Of a stretch of 64,000 nt of DNA, positions 52,028 to 61,739 are shown in pieces (the first letter of the stretch is position 1; each line of letters starts with the position of its first letter). The DNA is taken from contig NFUO01000544.1 in the NCBI GenBank assembly GCA_002197545.1, forward strand, positions 1 through 64,000, in the 5' to 3' direction. The DNA is from Acidobacteria subdivision 2 bacterium RH1 MAG20 (GTDB lineage Bacteria > Acidobacteriota > Terriglobia > Terriglobales > Acidobacteriaceae). A program made the translations under genes and the position numbers. The notes under the pieces are model-generated. The model was not told the origin of the DNA. It was given only the letters and a program-made list of their open reading frames with translations, and searched no databases.

Positions 52028-54522
52028 GTGGGGCCTCCGTGGCCGTTGGTCGTCGCGCTGGGCAGTTCGAGTTCGCTGTCGGTGGTGGCTGCCGCTCTCA
52101 GTTCGATGGTGAATTTAGCTCCGGCGGGAAAGTTCTTTTCGGCGCGAATGGTTCCCTGATGCTCCTGAATGATCTTTGCGGCAATCGCGAGGCCGAGGCC
52201 GGTGCCGCGCTGCTTGGTGGAGAAGTAAGGGAGGAAGAGGCGTTCGCGCATCTCGTCGGTGAGGCCGGTGCCGGTGTCGGCGATGGAAAGTTCTATCATC
52301 CCATTTTCAAGCTGGGCCGTGCCAATGCGAAGCTCGCGGAGAAGGCTCTGCTGCATGGCTTCGACGGCGTTGTCGATGAGGTTGCCAAGAGCGCGTTTGA
52401 GCGCTTCGGGATCGGCCATCACAAGCGGAAGGCCGGAGGGCATATTCTTTACGACCGTGATGTTCTGCATACGGCCCGCAAAGAGGGCCAGCGCATTTTC
52501 GACGATGGTGTTGAGATCGGCAGGACGGGGTCGTGCCGTGGGAAATTCGGCCAGCGCGGCAAACTGATCGACGAGCGACCTCATGCTCTCGACCGAAGAA
52601 CTGATGACCTCGCTGCAGCGGCGGATGACTGCAGGCGACGGCGACTCAATGTTGTGGCCGGTGAGCGTCGTTGCCAGACGGTCGATATGGCGGTGAATCT
52701 GCTCAGCGCTGAGGCTGATGGGGGTGAGCGGATTTTTAATCTCGTGGGCCACGCGGCGGGCCACCTCCTTCCATGCGGACTGCTTCTGGGCGCGGAGGAG
52801 TTCGGTCGCGTTCTCGAGCACAAGGACGTAGCCGCGATGTTCGCGGCTCATGCGGCCGGTCTTGCCGGGGGTTTCGAGAAGGGCGACGGTGGCAAGCAGG
52901 TTCAGACTGCCGCCAAACCTGTCGTTGCCGATGCTGGCGATTTCAATCTCGCCGGAGGCGGACCCCATGCGGTGGCTGCGCTTGATGAGATGATCGATGA
53001 CATCGGCGACCTCCGGAGGGAAGACCTCTTCGATGACGCGACCAAGGAAGGGGCGCTGTCCACCGGGGTCCATCATCTCGCTGAGAGCGCGGTTGGTGAG
53101 GACGATGCGACGGTCTGCGTCGAGGGTGGCAACGCCGTTGGGGATGGTCTCGAGCATGGTCTCGAGTTCACCGCGGCGGGCTTCGAGGGCGGCGTTGGCG
53201 GCGCTGAGCTGCACGGTGGAGTGCTCGACGGCGCGGCGGCTGCCTTCAAGGTCGGCGGCCATGTGATTGAAGCTGCGGACAAGTTCGCCCAGCTCCTCGG
53301 TGGAGCTTTCATCGACGCGGTGAGCATAATCTCCCGCGGCGATGGCTTCCATGGCATCGCCCAGCGCCTCCACCGGTCTGGTGACCTGCTTGGCAATGTG
53401 CAACGCAATCCAACTGGAGGCAAAGAGTGCGAGGATCGTCATCATGAACAGGAGGCTCATATAGAGACTTCTGATCTGGCGACGCTCGCGGAAGAGGACC
53501 CAGTAGGCATTGGCCTCCTTGCGGAGACGTGCCATGGTTGCCGCCATGCCAAATGGCATCGGCAGTCCGACAACAACGGTATTGCCCTGCTGGACGGTGG
53601 TCGCGGCGAGCGCATAGTCCGTCTGGCCGAGCGAAAAGACGGGCGAGTCGCTGCGCTGGGCGGCGGCTAGGATGGCTGCATCGGTAGGATCGGTTGGTGA
53701 CGAGGGAGGAGGCGCGTGAGTGTTTGCCGTGGCGCTATCTTCATCGATGGCCGGCTCAGACAACCAGGGTTTTACCTCGGCGGTAGCGCCATCCCGCTGC
53801 GGCATGTGGAAGGCGGCCACGGCGCCGCCTTCGCGGTAGACGATGGCGAACCCATTCTGCAACGTAATCTCATGCTGGCGCAGCACACGATCGATGGCCT
53901 CACGGTTTTGATGGGATGCAGGCACCCCATCTTGTGTTGCTTGAGGGGAAGCAGGATGCGCCGATGCATGGCGTGGTTTGCGCCCCCGGTTGCGTCCGGC
54001 AGGTGGCCTTGCAGGCTTCGGCTCCGGGGCAGCCGTGGCTCCGGAAAGGCTCGATGCAATGGAATCTGCCTCGACGCGAGCATTGGCCGTGGTGTATTGG
54101 GCAAGCGCGAGGGCCATGCGATTGCTATCGTCGCGCATCTGCGTCACCGGCTGCGAGAACCAGCGGTCCACAGCACGGTTCATCAGGAGATAGCTGAAGG
54201 CGAACATGAAGGCGATAGGAAGGAAGCTCACCAGCACAGCGCCCCAGAGCATTCGCGTGCGCAGGCGCGCTCCCATCACGCGGCTGCGCTGGTCCGCGTA
54301 GAGCTTGAGCATGTTGCGGACCAGCAGGACCAGCACGACGACGAAGAGCAGAAACGCGACGACCGACAGGCCCGTGAACATGAAGATCTGTTCGAGGTTC
54401 GCGGGGTGTGGCAGCCGCGGATTATTGAAGGCGTTGAGCGTGTTGAGGGCCACGAGGAGAACAAGGAAGCATGCACCAAGGGCGATGATCAAGATCTTTC
54501 GCCGGTTTGGATTGGTGGGCAT
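52024..54522 (-). CDS. NtrY-like membrane sensor histidine kinase
   Basis: 832 residues. Three hydrophobic helices in the first ~130 residues, an extracytoplasmic/linker region, another helix (SLLFMMTILALFASSWIALHI), HAMP (KQVTRPVEALGDAMEAIAAGDYAHRV), PAS-like (LETMLETIPNGVATLDADRRIVLTN), HisKA with HEIKNPLTPI, and HATPase with NLIDNAVEAM, DTGTGL and GTGLGLAIAAKI. This matches the NtrY class. The periplasmic linker is unusually Pro/Ala/basic-rich (KPARPPAGRNRGRKPRH). GGAGGAG lies upstream of the ATG. Confidence 0.93.
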   Translation of the reverse strand: MPTNPNRRKILIIALGACFLVLLVALNTLNAFNNPRLPHPANLEQIFMFTGLSVVAFLLFVVVLVLLVRNMLKLYADQRSRVMGARLRTRMLWGAVLVSFLPIAFMFAFSYLLMNRAVDRWFSQPVTQMRDDSNRMALALAQYTTANARVEADSIASSLSGATAAPEPKPARPPAGRNRGRKPRHASAHPASPQATQDGVPASHQNREAIDRVLRQHEITLQNGFAIVYREGGAVAAFHMPQRDGATAEVKPWLSEPAIDEDSATANTHAPPPSSPTDPTDAAILAAAQRSDSPVFSLGQTDYALAATTVQQGNTVVVGLPMPFGMAATMARLRKEANAYWVLFRERRQIRSLYMSLLFMMTILALFASSWIALHIAKQVTRPVEALGDAMEAIAAGDYAHRVDESSTEELGELVRSFNHMAADLEGSRRAVEHSTVQLSAANAALEARRGELETMLETIPNGVATLDADRRIVLTNRALSEMMDPGGQRPFLGRVIEEVFPPEVADVIDHLIKRSHRMGSASGEIEIASIGNDRFGGSLNLLATVALLETPGKTGRMSREHRGYVLVLENATELLRAQKQSAWKEVARRVAHEIKNPLTPISLSAEQIHRHIDRLATTLTGHNIESPSPAVIRRCSEVISSSVESMRSLVDQFAALAEFPTARPRPADLNTIVENALALFAGRMQNITVVKNMPSGLPLVMADPEALKRALGNLIDNAVEAMQQSLLRELRIGTAQLENGMIELSIADTGTGLTDEMRERLFLPYFSTKQRGTGLGLAIAAKIIQEHQGTIRAEKNFPAGAKFTIELRAAATTDSELELPSATTNGHGGPT

Positions 54523-54546
54523 CGCCGTGCTCTCCTCCGTGACCCG

Positions 54547-54552
54547 ATTATA
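54547..54552 (-). promoter_or_regulatory. Putative -10 box TATAAT of the ntrYX operon
   Basis: TATAAT on the minus strand, 24 nt before the kinase start, with GGAGGAG in the resulting short leader. No strong -35. Confidence 0.45.
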
Positions 54553-54583
54553 GGGAGCGGATACGCTTACATCTTCTGTGAAG

Positions 54584-55699
54584 CTAGTTCACAAGCGTCG
54601 CCACAGGCTGCCAGTCACGCTTCTGGGCGGCAGCCACGGCGGCGTAGGTAATGATGCCGTTATAGGTGTTGACGCCTTCCGCAATCCCCTTGTCTTCAGT
54701 CATGGCGGCCTTCGCTCCCAGGCGTGCGATCTTCAGCACGTAAGGAAAGGTTGCATTGGTGAGAGCAAGCGTGGAGGTGTTCGGAACCGCGGCAGGCATA
54801 TTGGTGACGCAGTAATGGACGACTCCATTCACTTCGTACGACGGGTTGCTGTGCGTGGTGGGATGCGCGGTTTCGATGCAGCCGCCCTGGTCGATAGCAA
54901 CATCGACAATCACCGCGCCCTTCTTCATCTTTTCGACCATGGCGCGGGTAACGATCTTGGGAGCCGCCGCGCCGGGAATCAGCACGCCGCCGATCACCAG
55001 GTCGGCCTCGCAGACGGCGTGCTCGATGTTGTAGCTGTTGGAGGCAACGGTGAAGACGCGGCCGTTGAAGATGTCGTCCAGCTCACGAAGACGGTTGAGG
55101 TTCAGGTCGATCAGCGTGACCTTTGCGCCCATGCCGAGGGCGATCTTCGCGGCGTTGGTCCCGACGATGCCGCCGCCAATGACGCAGACATTCCCGGGAG
55201 GGACACCTGGAACGCCGCCAAGCAGAACTCCGCGACCGCCATGCTCTTTTTCAAGATAGGCCGCGCCTACCTGAACGGACATGCGTCCGGCGACCTCGCT
55301 CATGGGCGTGAGCAGCGGCAGACCTCCGGTGCGGTCGCGCACGGTCTCGTAGGCGATGCCGGTGACCTTGTTCGTCAGCAGGGCTTCGGTAAGGTCGGGA
55401 ACAGGGGCAAGGTGCAGATAGGTGAAAAGGACGAGCCCTTCGCGGAAGTGTTTGTATTCTTTTTCGACGGGCTCTTTGACCTTGACGACCATCTCGGCGA
55501 GCCGCCAGACATCGTGTGCTGAGCCGACAATTTCGGCCCCGGCAGCCTGATACTCGTCGTCGGGCATGGCTGAGAGAGAGCCTGCGTTATGTTCAACCAG
55601 CACCTTGTGTCCGGCTTCTACCAGAGCTTTTATGCCCGCAGGTGTTACCCCTACGCGGCTCTCGTGGTCCTTTACTTCCTTAGGTACACCAATAATCAT
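54584..55699 (-). CDS. ald: Alanine dehydrogenase
   Basis: 371 residues from the ATG at 55699 ([36 protein letters not shown]), five nt after GGAGG; an ATG three nt earlier is too close. Conserved: [28 protein letters not shown], the NAD motif [27 protein letters not shown], and [22 protein letters not shown] with the catalytic His/Asp region. Converts L-alanine to pyruvate and ammonia, reversibly. Lies just upstream of the nitrogen-type NtrYX-like pair (62 nt gap). Confidence 0.97.
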   Translation of the reverse strand: MIIGVPKEVKDHESRVGVTPAGIKALVEAGHKVLVEHNAGSLSAMPDDEYQAAGAEIVGSAHDVWRLAEMVVKVKEPVEKEYKHFREGLVLFTYLHLAPVPDLTEALLTNKVTGIAYETVRDRTGGLPLLTPMSEVAGRMSVQVGAAYLEKEHGGRGVLLGGVPGVPPGNVCVIGGGIVGTNAAKIALGMGAKVTLIDLNLNRLRELDDIFNGRVFTVASNSYNIEHAVCEADLVIGGVLIPGAAAPKIVTRAMVEKMKKGAVIVDVAIDQGGCIETAHPTTHSNPSYEVNGVVHYCVTNMPAAVPNTSTLALTNATFPYVLKIARLGAKAAMTEDKGIAEGVNTYNGIITYAAVAAAQKRDWQPVATLVN

Positions 55700-55803
55700 C
55701 ATTGCCTCCACATACGCTTTTGATTGTATCCACGTCATATCCCGATCACATATTTGTCCCTGAGTTCCCGTACACTACACGAAGGCATCATCGAAACCTC
55801 CCC

Positions 55804-56985
55804 ATGCCAATGACTCTGGAAAAGCCCGCATTTAAAGACACCACGGCCTCCGTTTTGCTCGATCTGCTCCGCGGGCTGGCTGCCCTGCTTGTATTGCTGG
55901 GCCATTGGCGCAATCTGCTGTTTATCGACTATCCACAGTTGACCGCGCATAAGTTGATGCTGCTGGCGCCATACGCTCTCAGCTCTGCGGGACACCAGGC
56001 GGTCGTCATCTTCTTCGTTCTCAGCGGATATTTGATCAGCGGCAGCGTCTTCCGTTCGCTCGCACGCGGACAGTGGAGTTGGAGCGGCTACCTGACCCAC
56101 CGCATCGTGCGCCTGTGGGTCGTGCTGATTCCGGGCCTGCTGCTCTGCGCCTTATGGGACAATATCGGGCTTCATTTTCACCTGGCGCCAGCACTGTATA
56201 GCGGGGCAGCCGGTAACCACATCATTCTGGATGTTCGCCCGACATTGAAGGCGCATATCTTCTTCGGCAATCTGTTCTTCCTTCAGTCTCTGCTTGTTCC
56301 CGTCTTCGGAACGGACGGCCCACTCTGGTCTCTTGCTAATGAATTCTGGTACTACCTGCTGTTTCCGCTGGGGCTTGTAGCTTTACGGCGGCAGTTCGCG
56401 CTGTCAAAGCGGATAGCATCAGGAGTATTGTTTCTGGCGATTGCATGGTTTGTGCGGCATGGCATTTTGCCGCTCTTTCCAGTGTGGCTGGCCGGAACGG
56501 CGCTTGCGCTGCTGCCGCCTCCGCGCGTGGGAAATCGTACCCGAATTGTGACGACAATCCTGTATTCCCCACTTGCGTTTATCTTTGCCAAAGTACATGC
56601 ATTACCCGGCGTCTTGCCTGATTATCTGTTTGGAGTGGCTACGTTTTTCTTCCTATGGATAGTGCTCTCCGCCACGAATCGCGCAGCGCAGAACTCGATC
56701 TTCACTAGAGTATCGCGATCGCTAGCCCGATCCTCCTACACGCTTTATGTGGTACATGTTCCCTTCGTGGTGCTGTTAACGGCCTTGCTGTCGGGCGGCA
56801 GCCGCTGGATTCCGGACACACGGCATATCTTCAAAGGACTCGCCATTCTTGCAGTCACGCTGCTCTACGCGCATCTGGTTGCCTCTTTGACGGAGTTCCG
56901 TACGGACAGCATTCGCCGCTGGATTGAAGGCAGATTAGGATTCTCAAAGAAACCATCTCGCAGCGCGCAGCCGTCCATAGTCTGA
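55804..56985 (+). CDS. Acyltransferase-3 family membrane protein
   Basis: 393 residues from the ATG at 55804. About ten helices; the family signature LLDLLRGLAALLVLLGHWRN with catalytic His, then FFVLSGYLISGSVFRSL and PLWSLANEFWYYLLFP. O-acyltransferases of this type decorate surface polysaccharides, peptidoglycan or lipids. Divergent from ald. Confidence 0.92.
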   Translation: MPMTLEKPAFKDTTASVLLDLLRGLAALLVLLGHWRNLLFIDYPQLTAHKLMLLAPYALSSAGHQAVVIFFVLSGYLISGSVFRSLARGQWSWSGYLTHRIVRLWVVLIPGLLLCALWDNIGLHFHLAPALYSGAAGNHIILDVRPTLKAHIFFGNLFFLQSLLVPVFGTDGPLWSLANEFWYYLLFPLGLVALRRQFALSKRIASGVLFLAIAWFVRHGILPLFPVWLAGTALALLPPPRVGNRTRIVTTILYSPLAFIFAKVHALPGVLPDYLFGVATFFFLWIVLSATNRAAQNSIFTRVSRSLARSSYTLYVVHVPFVVLLTALLSGGSRWIPDTRHIFKGLAILAVTLLYAHLVASLTEFRTDSIRRWIEGRLGFSKKPSRSAQPSIV

Positions 56986-57075
56986 CACTGGCAGTTCTTC
57001 CCTCCCCACAAAGTGCCATAACATAGTGGAATACACTACTGATAGTCTCTTTTCAGGAAACGACTCCGACACTCT

Positions 57076-58140
57076 ATGTCTTCAAACAGCTTTCAGATGC
57101 GTTACTCGCGCATACACAATATGCGATCCCTCTTCAGCCTCTTTTCGAGCGACCTGGCCATCGATCTCGGTACGGCAAATACCCTCGTGTTTGCGCACGG
57201 CAAGGGCATCATCGTCAACGAGCCTTCGATCATCGCGGTGAACAAGATAACGAATGAAGTCGAGGCCGTCGGCAAAGAGGCCAAGGAGATGCTTGGCCGC
57301 ACGCCGGGCAATATCGTCGCCATCAAGCCGATGAAGGACGGGGTCATCGCCGACTTCCGCCATACGGAAAAGATGCTGAACTACTTCATCCAGAAGGCGC
57401 ATAACCGCAAGATGATGGTGCATCCGCGCATCGTCATCGGCGTCCCCAGCGAGATTACGCAGGTGGAAAAGCGTGCCGTCATGGACTCAGCCTACCGCGC
57501 CAAAGCCAGCGAAGTGCATCTGGTGGAACAGGCCATGGTCGCCGCCATCGGCGCAGGTCTTCCCATTACGGAACCGGGCGGCAACATGGTCGTCGATATC
57601 GGCGGCGGGACTACTGACATCGCCGTTATTTCGCTTGCAGGCATCGTCTATTCGCGCTCCGTGCGTATGGCCGGCAACCAGATGGACGAAGCCGTCATGA
57701 CGTATCTCAAGCGGAAGTACAACCTGCTGATCGGCGAGCGTACCGCCGAGCAGATCAAGATTTCGCTGGGTTCGGCATTTCCGCTGGATAAGCCCATTGA
57801 GATGGAGGTCAAGGGCCGCAACCTCATCGAGGGCGTTCCCAAGACCATCACCATTGAGGACTCCGAGATTCGCGAGGCGCTCAGCGAGTCTATCTCGACG
57901 ATCATCAACGCGATTCGCGTGGCCTTGGAGCGGACCCCCCCTGAGTTGTCGGCCGATATCTCCGACCGTGGCATCGTGCTGACCGGCGGCGGCGCGCTCA
58001 TCAAGAATCTCGACAAACGTATCCGCGAAGAGACCGGCTTGCCCGTCTCCATCGCCGACGATCCGCTGGCCTCCGTCGTGCTTGGAACCGGAAAGATGCT
58101 CTCCGACTTCAAGCTGCTGCGGAAGATTTCTATCGATTAG
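57076..58140 (+). CDS. mreB: Cell-shape actin homologue MreB
   Basis: 354 residues; the ATG at 57121 (MRSLFSLFSSDLAIDLGTANTLVF), 339 residues, is an equally good start and gives the usual length. Phosphate-1 IDLGTANTLV, IGVPSEITQVEKRAV, phosphate-2 MVVDIGGGTTDIAVISL, and adenosine motif IVLTGGGALIKNLD are all present. Cytoplasmic filament that positions MreCD-RodA-PBP2. Unlinked to mreC (12 kb away). Confidence 0.97.
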   Translation: MSSNSFQMRYSRIHNMRSLFSLFSSDLAIDLGTANTLVFAHGKGIIVNEPSIIAVNKITNEVEAVGKEAKEMLGRTPGNIVAIKPMKDGVIADFRHTEKMLNYFIQKAHNRKMMVHPRIVIGVPSEITQVEKRAVMDSAYRAKASEVHLVEQAMVAAIGAGLPITEPGGNMVVDIGGGTTDIAVISLAGIVYSRSVRMAGNQMDEAVMTYLKRKYNLLIGERTAEQIKISLGSAFPLDKPIEMEVKGRNLIEGVPKTITIEDSEIREALSESISTIINAIRVALERTPPELSADISDRGIVLTGGGALIKNLDKRIREETGLPVSIADDPLASVVLGTGKMLSDFKLLRKISID

Positions 58141-58170
58141 CTGCTGCTTCCGATCACAAATTGAACACTA

Positions 58171-58199
58171 AAAAGCCCTGAGCATGCGTCAGAGCTTTT
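58171..58199 (+). terminator. Likely intrinsic terminator of mreB
   Basis: AAAAGCCCTGA pairs with TCAGAGCTTTT (one C-A mismatch) around a GCATGCG loop, 30 nt after the mreB stop. Confidence 0.65.
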
Positions 58200-58276
58200 C
58201 AACCTGCATGGATTTAATTATCAGAATTCCCATTTTGGAACGTAATTGGGGTTTTGTTCGAGACTTCTGATTCAAA

Positions 58277-58978
58277 TTGGGTTTTCAGCAGTACTCTGCA
58301 ATTGGTTGCAATATCTCAATAGGGGTTCCAGGAGCTTTGACCTCTCGCATTGACGCAACAGAAAAATATGCAACAGAAAAAATGGCAATTCCCGATAAAT
58401 TTCGCGCTCAGTCTGAGCTGTGCCCTTTGAAGGAGGAAAAAACGACTATTCGTAGTTCTGACCATTTCACGGCACCGGAGGTAGACAACAGTCACTCCGA
58501 GATGGAGGCGGATACAGGACATGAACAGCAATCGTCCGCTCTAAAGCTAAGGCAAGCTGAATATATCAAGAAGATGACTGCCGGGCTGACAGCAGCAGTT
58601 TTGGCGATGGATCATCTTTTAGGCCCAAACTGGTTTCGGGCCGATCCAGATGATATTACAGCAATGCAGGCTTGCCTTGACGGCCTGGATGCTTATCAGA
58701 TGCTGGCATCAGAGGAATCCTCCCCACCTCCGAAGCGCGTACTGAATTTTATTACCCAGAGGGTAAAGCTCGATGGATATTTGAGAGATGGAATCACAGA
58801 CATCTGCGGGTGTGCGGAGGTGATTGAAGATGGCGGCCAACTCTGCCACTTCCACCGCCAACATTACTTCGCTTACAGGCAGAAAGCGAATCCGGCAACC
58901 ATGCTGCGTGTCCAGCAATGGGCCCAGAAACGCAGGATCGCAGAAAGTGTGTGGGCTACAAAGGGCGCCGTCCGCTGA
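58277..58978 (+). CDS. Hypothetical protein of unknown family
   Basis: 233 residues from the ATG at 58277, or 198 from the ATG at 58382. No domain recognised. The last third has DGITDICGCAEVIEDGGQLCHFHRQHYFAYRQK, where CGC...CHFHRQH could bind zinc. A strongly helical centre (LKLRQAEYIKKMTAGLTAAVLAMDHLLGPNWFRADPDDITAMQACLDGL). AT-rich relative to neighbours and flanked by mreB and the corC-like gene, so it may be a newcomer or a lineage-specific gene. Confidence 0.6.
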   Translation: MGFQQYSAIGCNISIGVPGALTSRIDATEKYATEKMAIPDKFRAQSELCPLKEEKTTIRSSDHFTAPEVDNSHSEMEADTGHEQQSSALKLRQAEYIKKMTAGLTAAVLAMDHLLGPNWFRADPDDITAMQACLDGLDAYQMLASEESSPPPKRVLNFITQRVKLDGYLRDGITDICGCAEVIEDGGQLCHFHRQHYFAYRQKANPATMLRVQQWAQKRRIAESVWATKGAVR

Positions 58979-58979
58979 C

Positions 58980-60371
58980 TCATCTGTTGGAAGGCTGAGC
59001 GATCAGGCTGACGCGGATGCGGTCGATGCGTCGGTCGGTGCTGGCGAGCACTTCAAGCCGCAAGCCATCTTCTTCGACCACCTCTCCCGGCAGCGGGATA
59101 TGTCCCGCCATCTCTGAAACCAGGCCGCCGAGCGTCGTGGATTCATAGTGTTCCGGCAGACGCAGAGCGGTGGGGTCATCTTTGGAGTCGCGAGAGGCGA
59201 AGTCCTCGGCGTCCACCGACTCCATATCTTCGGCAGGCCGCGTGGACTGCTCGAACTGGTCGGCGAAGAGGTCACGCAGCCGCGAGATCTCAAAACTACC
59301 CGAAACGATATAGGAGCCAGTCGACTCGCGGATGGGCGTACCGTCAGCCTCGGGTTCGTCATGCTCATCGGCGATCTCACCCACGATGGCTTCGATCAGG
59401 TCCTCAATGGTGACCAGCCCTGCGACGCCACCGTATTCGTCGATGACGATGCCCATATGCTGCTTCTCGCGCTGCATCTCTCGCAGCAATTCGGCGACCT
59501 TCTTGGTCTCCGGAACGAAGACGGCAGGACGCTGCAACTGGGCCACGCTGCGAGTGCCGGCCTCGCTGTCCGGAATCTGCAGCAGGTCATGAGCGAAGAT
59601 GATGCCGGTGATGTTGTCGAGCGAGTTCGAATACACGGGCACGCGAGAAAATACGTGCTGCGCGATCTGCTCGGTGAAGCGTTGCAGACTCATGCTGCCG
59701 GGCACGGCGAAGACCTCCGGGCGCGGCGTCATCACTTCATGCACAACCTTATCGCCGAACTCCACCACCGACCGCACCAGCTCCCGGTCGGACTCTTCGA
59801 GGATGCCCTCTTCCTCGCCCGCTTCGAGTAGCGCCTCCATCGCCTCCGACGGATGCTCTTCTTCCTGAGCGTCTTCAGGCTCAGCCAGCGCGGCGATAGA
59901 AAGTAGCAGGCCAAGCAGCAGCGTCACCGGAAGAATGAGATAGAAGAGCGCCTGTAGCAGAAACCGGATGCGGGCGATCCAGAGTCCGCGCGTGCGGGTG
60001 AAGAGGATTTGCGGCAGCAGGCGGTCAAAGACAAGAATCAGCAGAATAATCTCAAAGACCGCCAGTGCAACCTCCGAGCCACTGGGGCTGCGAGCGATCG
60101 AGGGCAGAAGTGCGGTGTGTGTGTAGAGCCGCAGACCGGTAAGCAGCGCAATCGCAGCGACGCTGAGCTGGCGCAGAACGGACGCCGACAGAGCGATAGA
60201 CTCGCGGCCGAGGCGCAGCTTCGGCTCGACCACCTCTTCCCATGCGTCGATGTTGTCCTGATATTCGCGGGCGAGAAACTTGCCCATCTCCGAGTAGACG
60301 CGGTCGACATACGCCGCCAGCGTCAGGATGACCAGCAGCACCGCGAAGATAAGGAAATAGAGAGGACTCAT
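58980..60371 (-). CDS. CorC/HlyC-type hemolysin family membrane protein (CNNM/CBS)
   Basis: 463 residues: N-terminal helices (DUF21-like, SPLYFLIFAVLLVILTLAAYV and ALFYLILPVTLLLGLLLSIAAL), a CBS pair (VHEVMTPRPEVFAVPG...VFSRVPVYSNSLDNITGIIFAHDLL and HMGIVIDEYGGVAGLVTIEDLIEAIVGEI) and a C-terminal CorC_HlyC domain (YESTTLGGLVSEMAGHIPLPGEVVEEDGLRLEVL). Family members are linked to Mg2+/Co2+ transport. Its start overlaps the ybeY stop by four nt. Confidence 0.93.
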   Translation of the reverse strand: MSPLYFLIFAVLLVILTLAAYVDRVYSEMGKFLAREYQDNIDAWEEVVEPKLRLGRESIALSASVLRQLSVAAIALLTGLRLYTHTALLPSIARSPSGSEVALAVFEIILLILVFDRLLPQILFTRTRGLWIARIRFLLQALFYLILPVTLLLGLLLSIAALAEPEDAQEEEHPSEAMEALLEAGEEEGILEESDRELVRSVVEFGDKVVHEVMTPRPEVFAVPGSMSLQRFTEQIAQHVFSRVPVYSNSLDNITGIIFAHDLLQIPDSEAGTRSVAQLQRPAVFVPETKKVAELLREMQREKQHMGIVIDEYGGVAGLVTIEDLIEAIVGEIADEHDEPEADGTPIRESTGSYIVSGSFEISRLRDLFADQFEQSTRPAEDMESVDAEDFASRDSKDDPTALRLPEHYESTTLGGLVSEMAGHIPLPGEVVEEDGLRLEVLASTDRRIDRIRVSLIAQPSNR

Positions 60372-60847
60372 GCGCTCCTCCTGCGTCTCGCTCCAGGTTT
60401 TGCTGGAGCCACGCGCTCGATCAGTGTGACAGGCAGACGAAGCTCACGCCGCAATTCACCCTCGCGCGCTGCCATTTCGCCGTTGTCGATCTCATGGTCC
60501 AGACCAGAGAGGTGCAATAGTCCATGCAACAGAAGGATACGAACCTCATCGCGCAGCGTGTGTCCAAAGGCTGCGGCCTGACGGGCAGCGGTATCGAGCG
60601 AGATCGCCAGATCGCCGGCATGACCACCCGGATTTTCAGCAGCGGGAAAGCTCAGTACATCGGTGGCTTTGTTTTTGCCGCGAAACGTCTTGTTCAGACG
60701 GCGCAAAGTAGCATCGTTAGTCAGCAGAACATCTACATCGCCATGCAAGCCAACGGCTTCACGGGCACGGTTGAGAAATCGCATCAGGCCGGACTTCGAT
60801 AGCGTGACGAGAATGGAAGGTGTACTTGGGGGTTCGATGGTAATCAT
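60368..60847 (-). CDS. ybeY: Endoribonuclease YbeY (rRNA maturation factor)
   Basis: 159 residues. The zinc site is ILLLHGLLHLSGLDHEID, the conserved HGxLHLxGxDH. Preceded by the RxxxxxTDVLSFP motif (RGKNKATDVLSFPA). Acts in 16S rRNA 3'-end maturation and ribosome quality control. In the usual order phoH-ybeY-corC, but a DUF1275 gene is placed between phoH and ybeY here. Confidence 0.95.
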   Translation of the reverse strand: MITIEPPSTPSILVTLSKSGLMRFLNRAREAVGLHGDVDVLLTNDATLRRLNKTFRGKNKATDVLSFPAAENPGGHAGDLAISLDTAARQAAAFGHTLRDEVRILLLHGLLHLSGLDHEIDNGEMAAREGELRRELRLPVTLIERVAPAKPGARRRRSA

Positions 60848-60928
60848 CGTAGAGAAAAATAAGCAGGGCGGCAGACTACCCCTGCTGATGATGGTATCGC
60901 ATCGGCCACGGCTTTATCGCAAAAAGCC

Positions 60929-61675
60929 TTAGTGCGCCCTGCGCCAGTCGTCGACCGTGGGGACGCCGACCAGAAGGAACAGCATGGCAGCCAACGGCAG
61001 AAAGAACAGAAATCCCACATGACTGAAGCCCAGCGCCCCCAACAGGCCACCAAAAAAGAACAGGCCAATCAGCGATAACAGCAGTCGCAGCTTCTGCCGG
61101 TCGGCCCGCACAATCAGCTTGTCGGGTTGGCTTTTTGAGCGGTTCCAATAGAACAGCTTGCCCAATTCGATGCCGATATCAGTGACGATACCGGTGACAT
61201 GGGTGGTGCGAATCTCGGCGTGCGAGATCTTGGTAATAATGGCATTCTGCAATCCCATGGTGAAGCACAGCAAAAACGTAAGCGCCGACACAAATAACCA
61301 TCTCGGATGTTCAAGAAATCGGCCTATGAGGCTGAAACTGACGAGCAAAGCGGCCTCCAGCAGCAGAGGAAAGGCATATTCGCTGCGCAGGCCTCGCCGC
61401 CGACCCCAGTTGACAAGTATCGCCGTAAAGGCAGCACCAACCAGGAACGCCAGCAGAGCGCTGAAGCCAGCAGCCAGAAGACCAATATCACCGAGGGCGA
61501 GGTCATCCGCCATCGACGAAACGATGCCCGACATGTGCGAGGTATACCCTCGTATGGCAAGGTAGCCTCCTGCGTCGGTACAACCAGCAATGAAGGCCAG
61601 CACCAGCGCGAGGTGGCGATTGGCCCGCTGGGTGCGTTCCGTTCCGGTCAAGTGGCGCAGGTACTGGATAGGCAT
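60929..61675 (-). CDS. DUF1275 (YoaK) membrane protein
   Basis: 248 residues, seven or so hydrophobic segments. LVLAFIAGCTDAGGYLAIRGYTSHMSGI near the start and TFLLCFTMGLQNAIITKISHAEIRTTHVTGIVTDIG in the middle are the DUF1275 signature motifs. Function uncharacterised. Its position between phoH and ybeY interrupts a common operon. Confidence 0.9.
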   Translation of the reverse strand: MPIQYLRHLTGTERTQRANRHLALVLAFIAGCTDAGGYLAIRGYTSHMSGIVSSMADDLALGDIGLLAAGFSALLAFLVGAAFTAILVNWGRRRGLRSEYAFPLLLEAALLVSFSLIGRFLEHPRWLFVSALTFLLCFTMGLQNAIITKISHAEIRTTHVTGIVTDIGIELGKLFYWNRSKSQPDKLIVRADRQKLRLLLSLIGLFFFGGLLGALGFSHVGFLFFLPLAAMLFLLVGVPTVDDWRRAH

Positions 61676-61739
61676 GGCGCAAAATTATCTTCGCACACCA
61701 GAAACCTGACGACGAATCATGCCCGGCGGGTTACCTTCC

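Noticed and set aside
52039..53670. 543-codon open frame on the + strand
   Set aside because: Antisense to the NtrY-like kinase with intact HisKA and HATPase motifs; a high-GC shadow.
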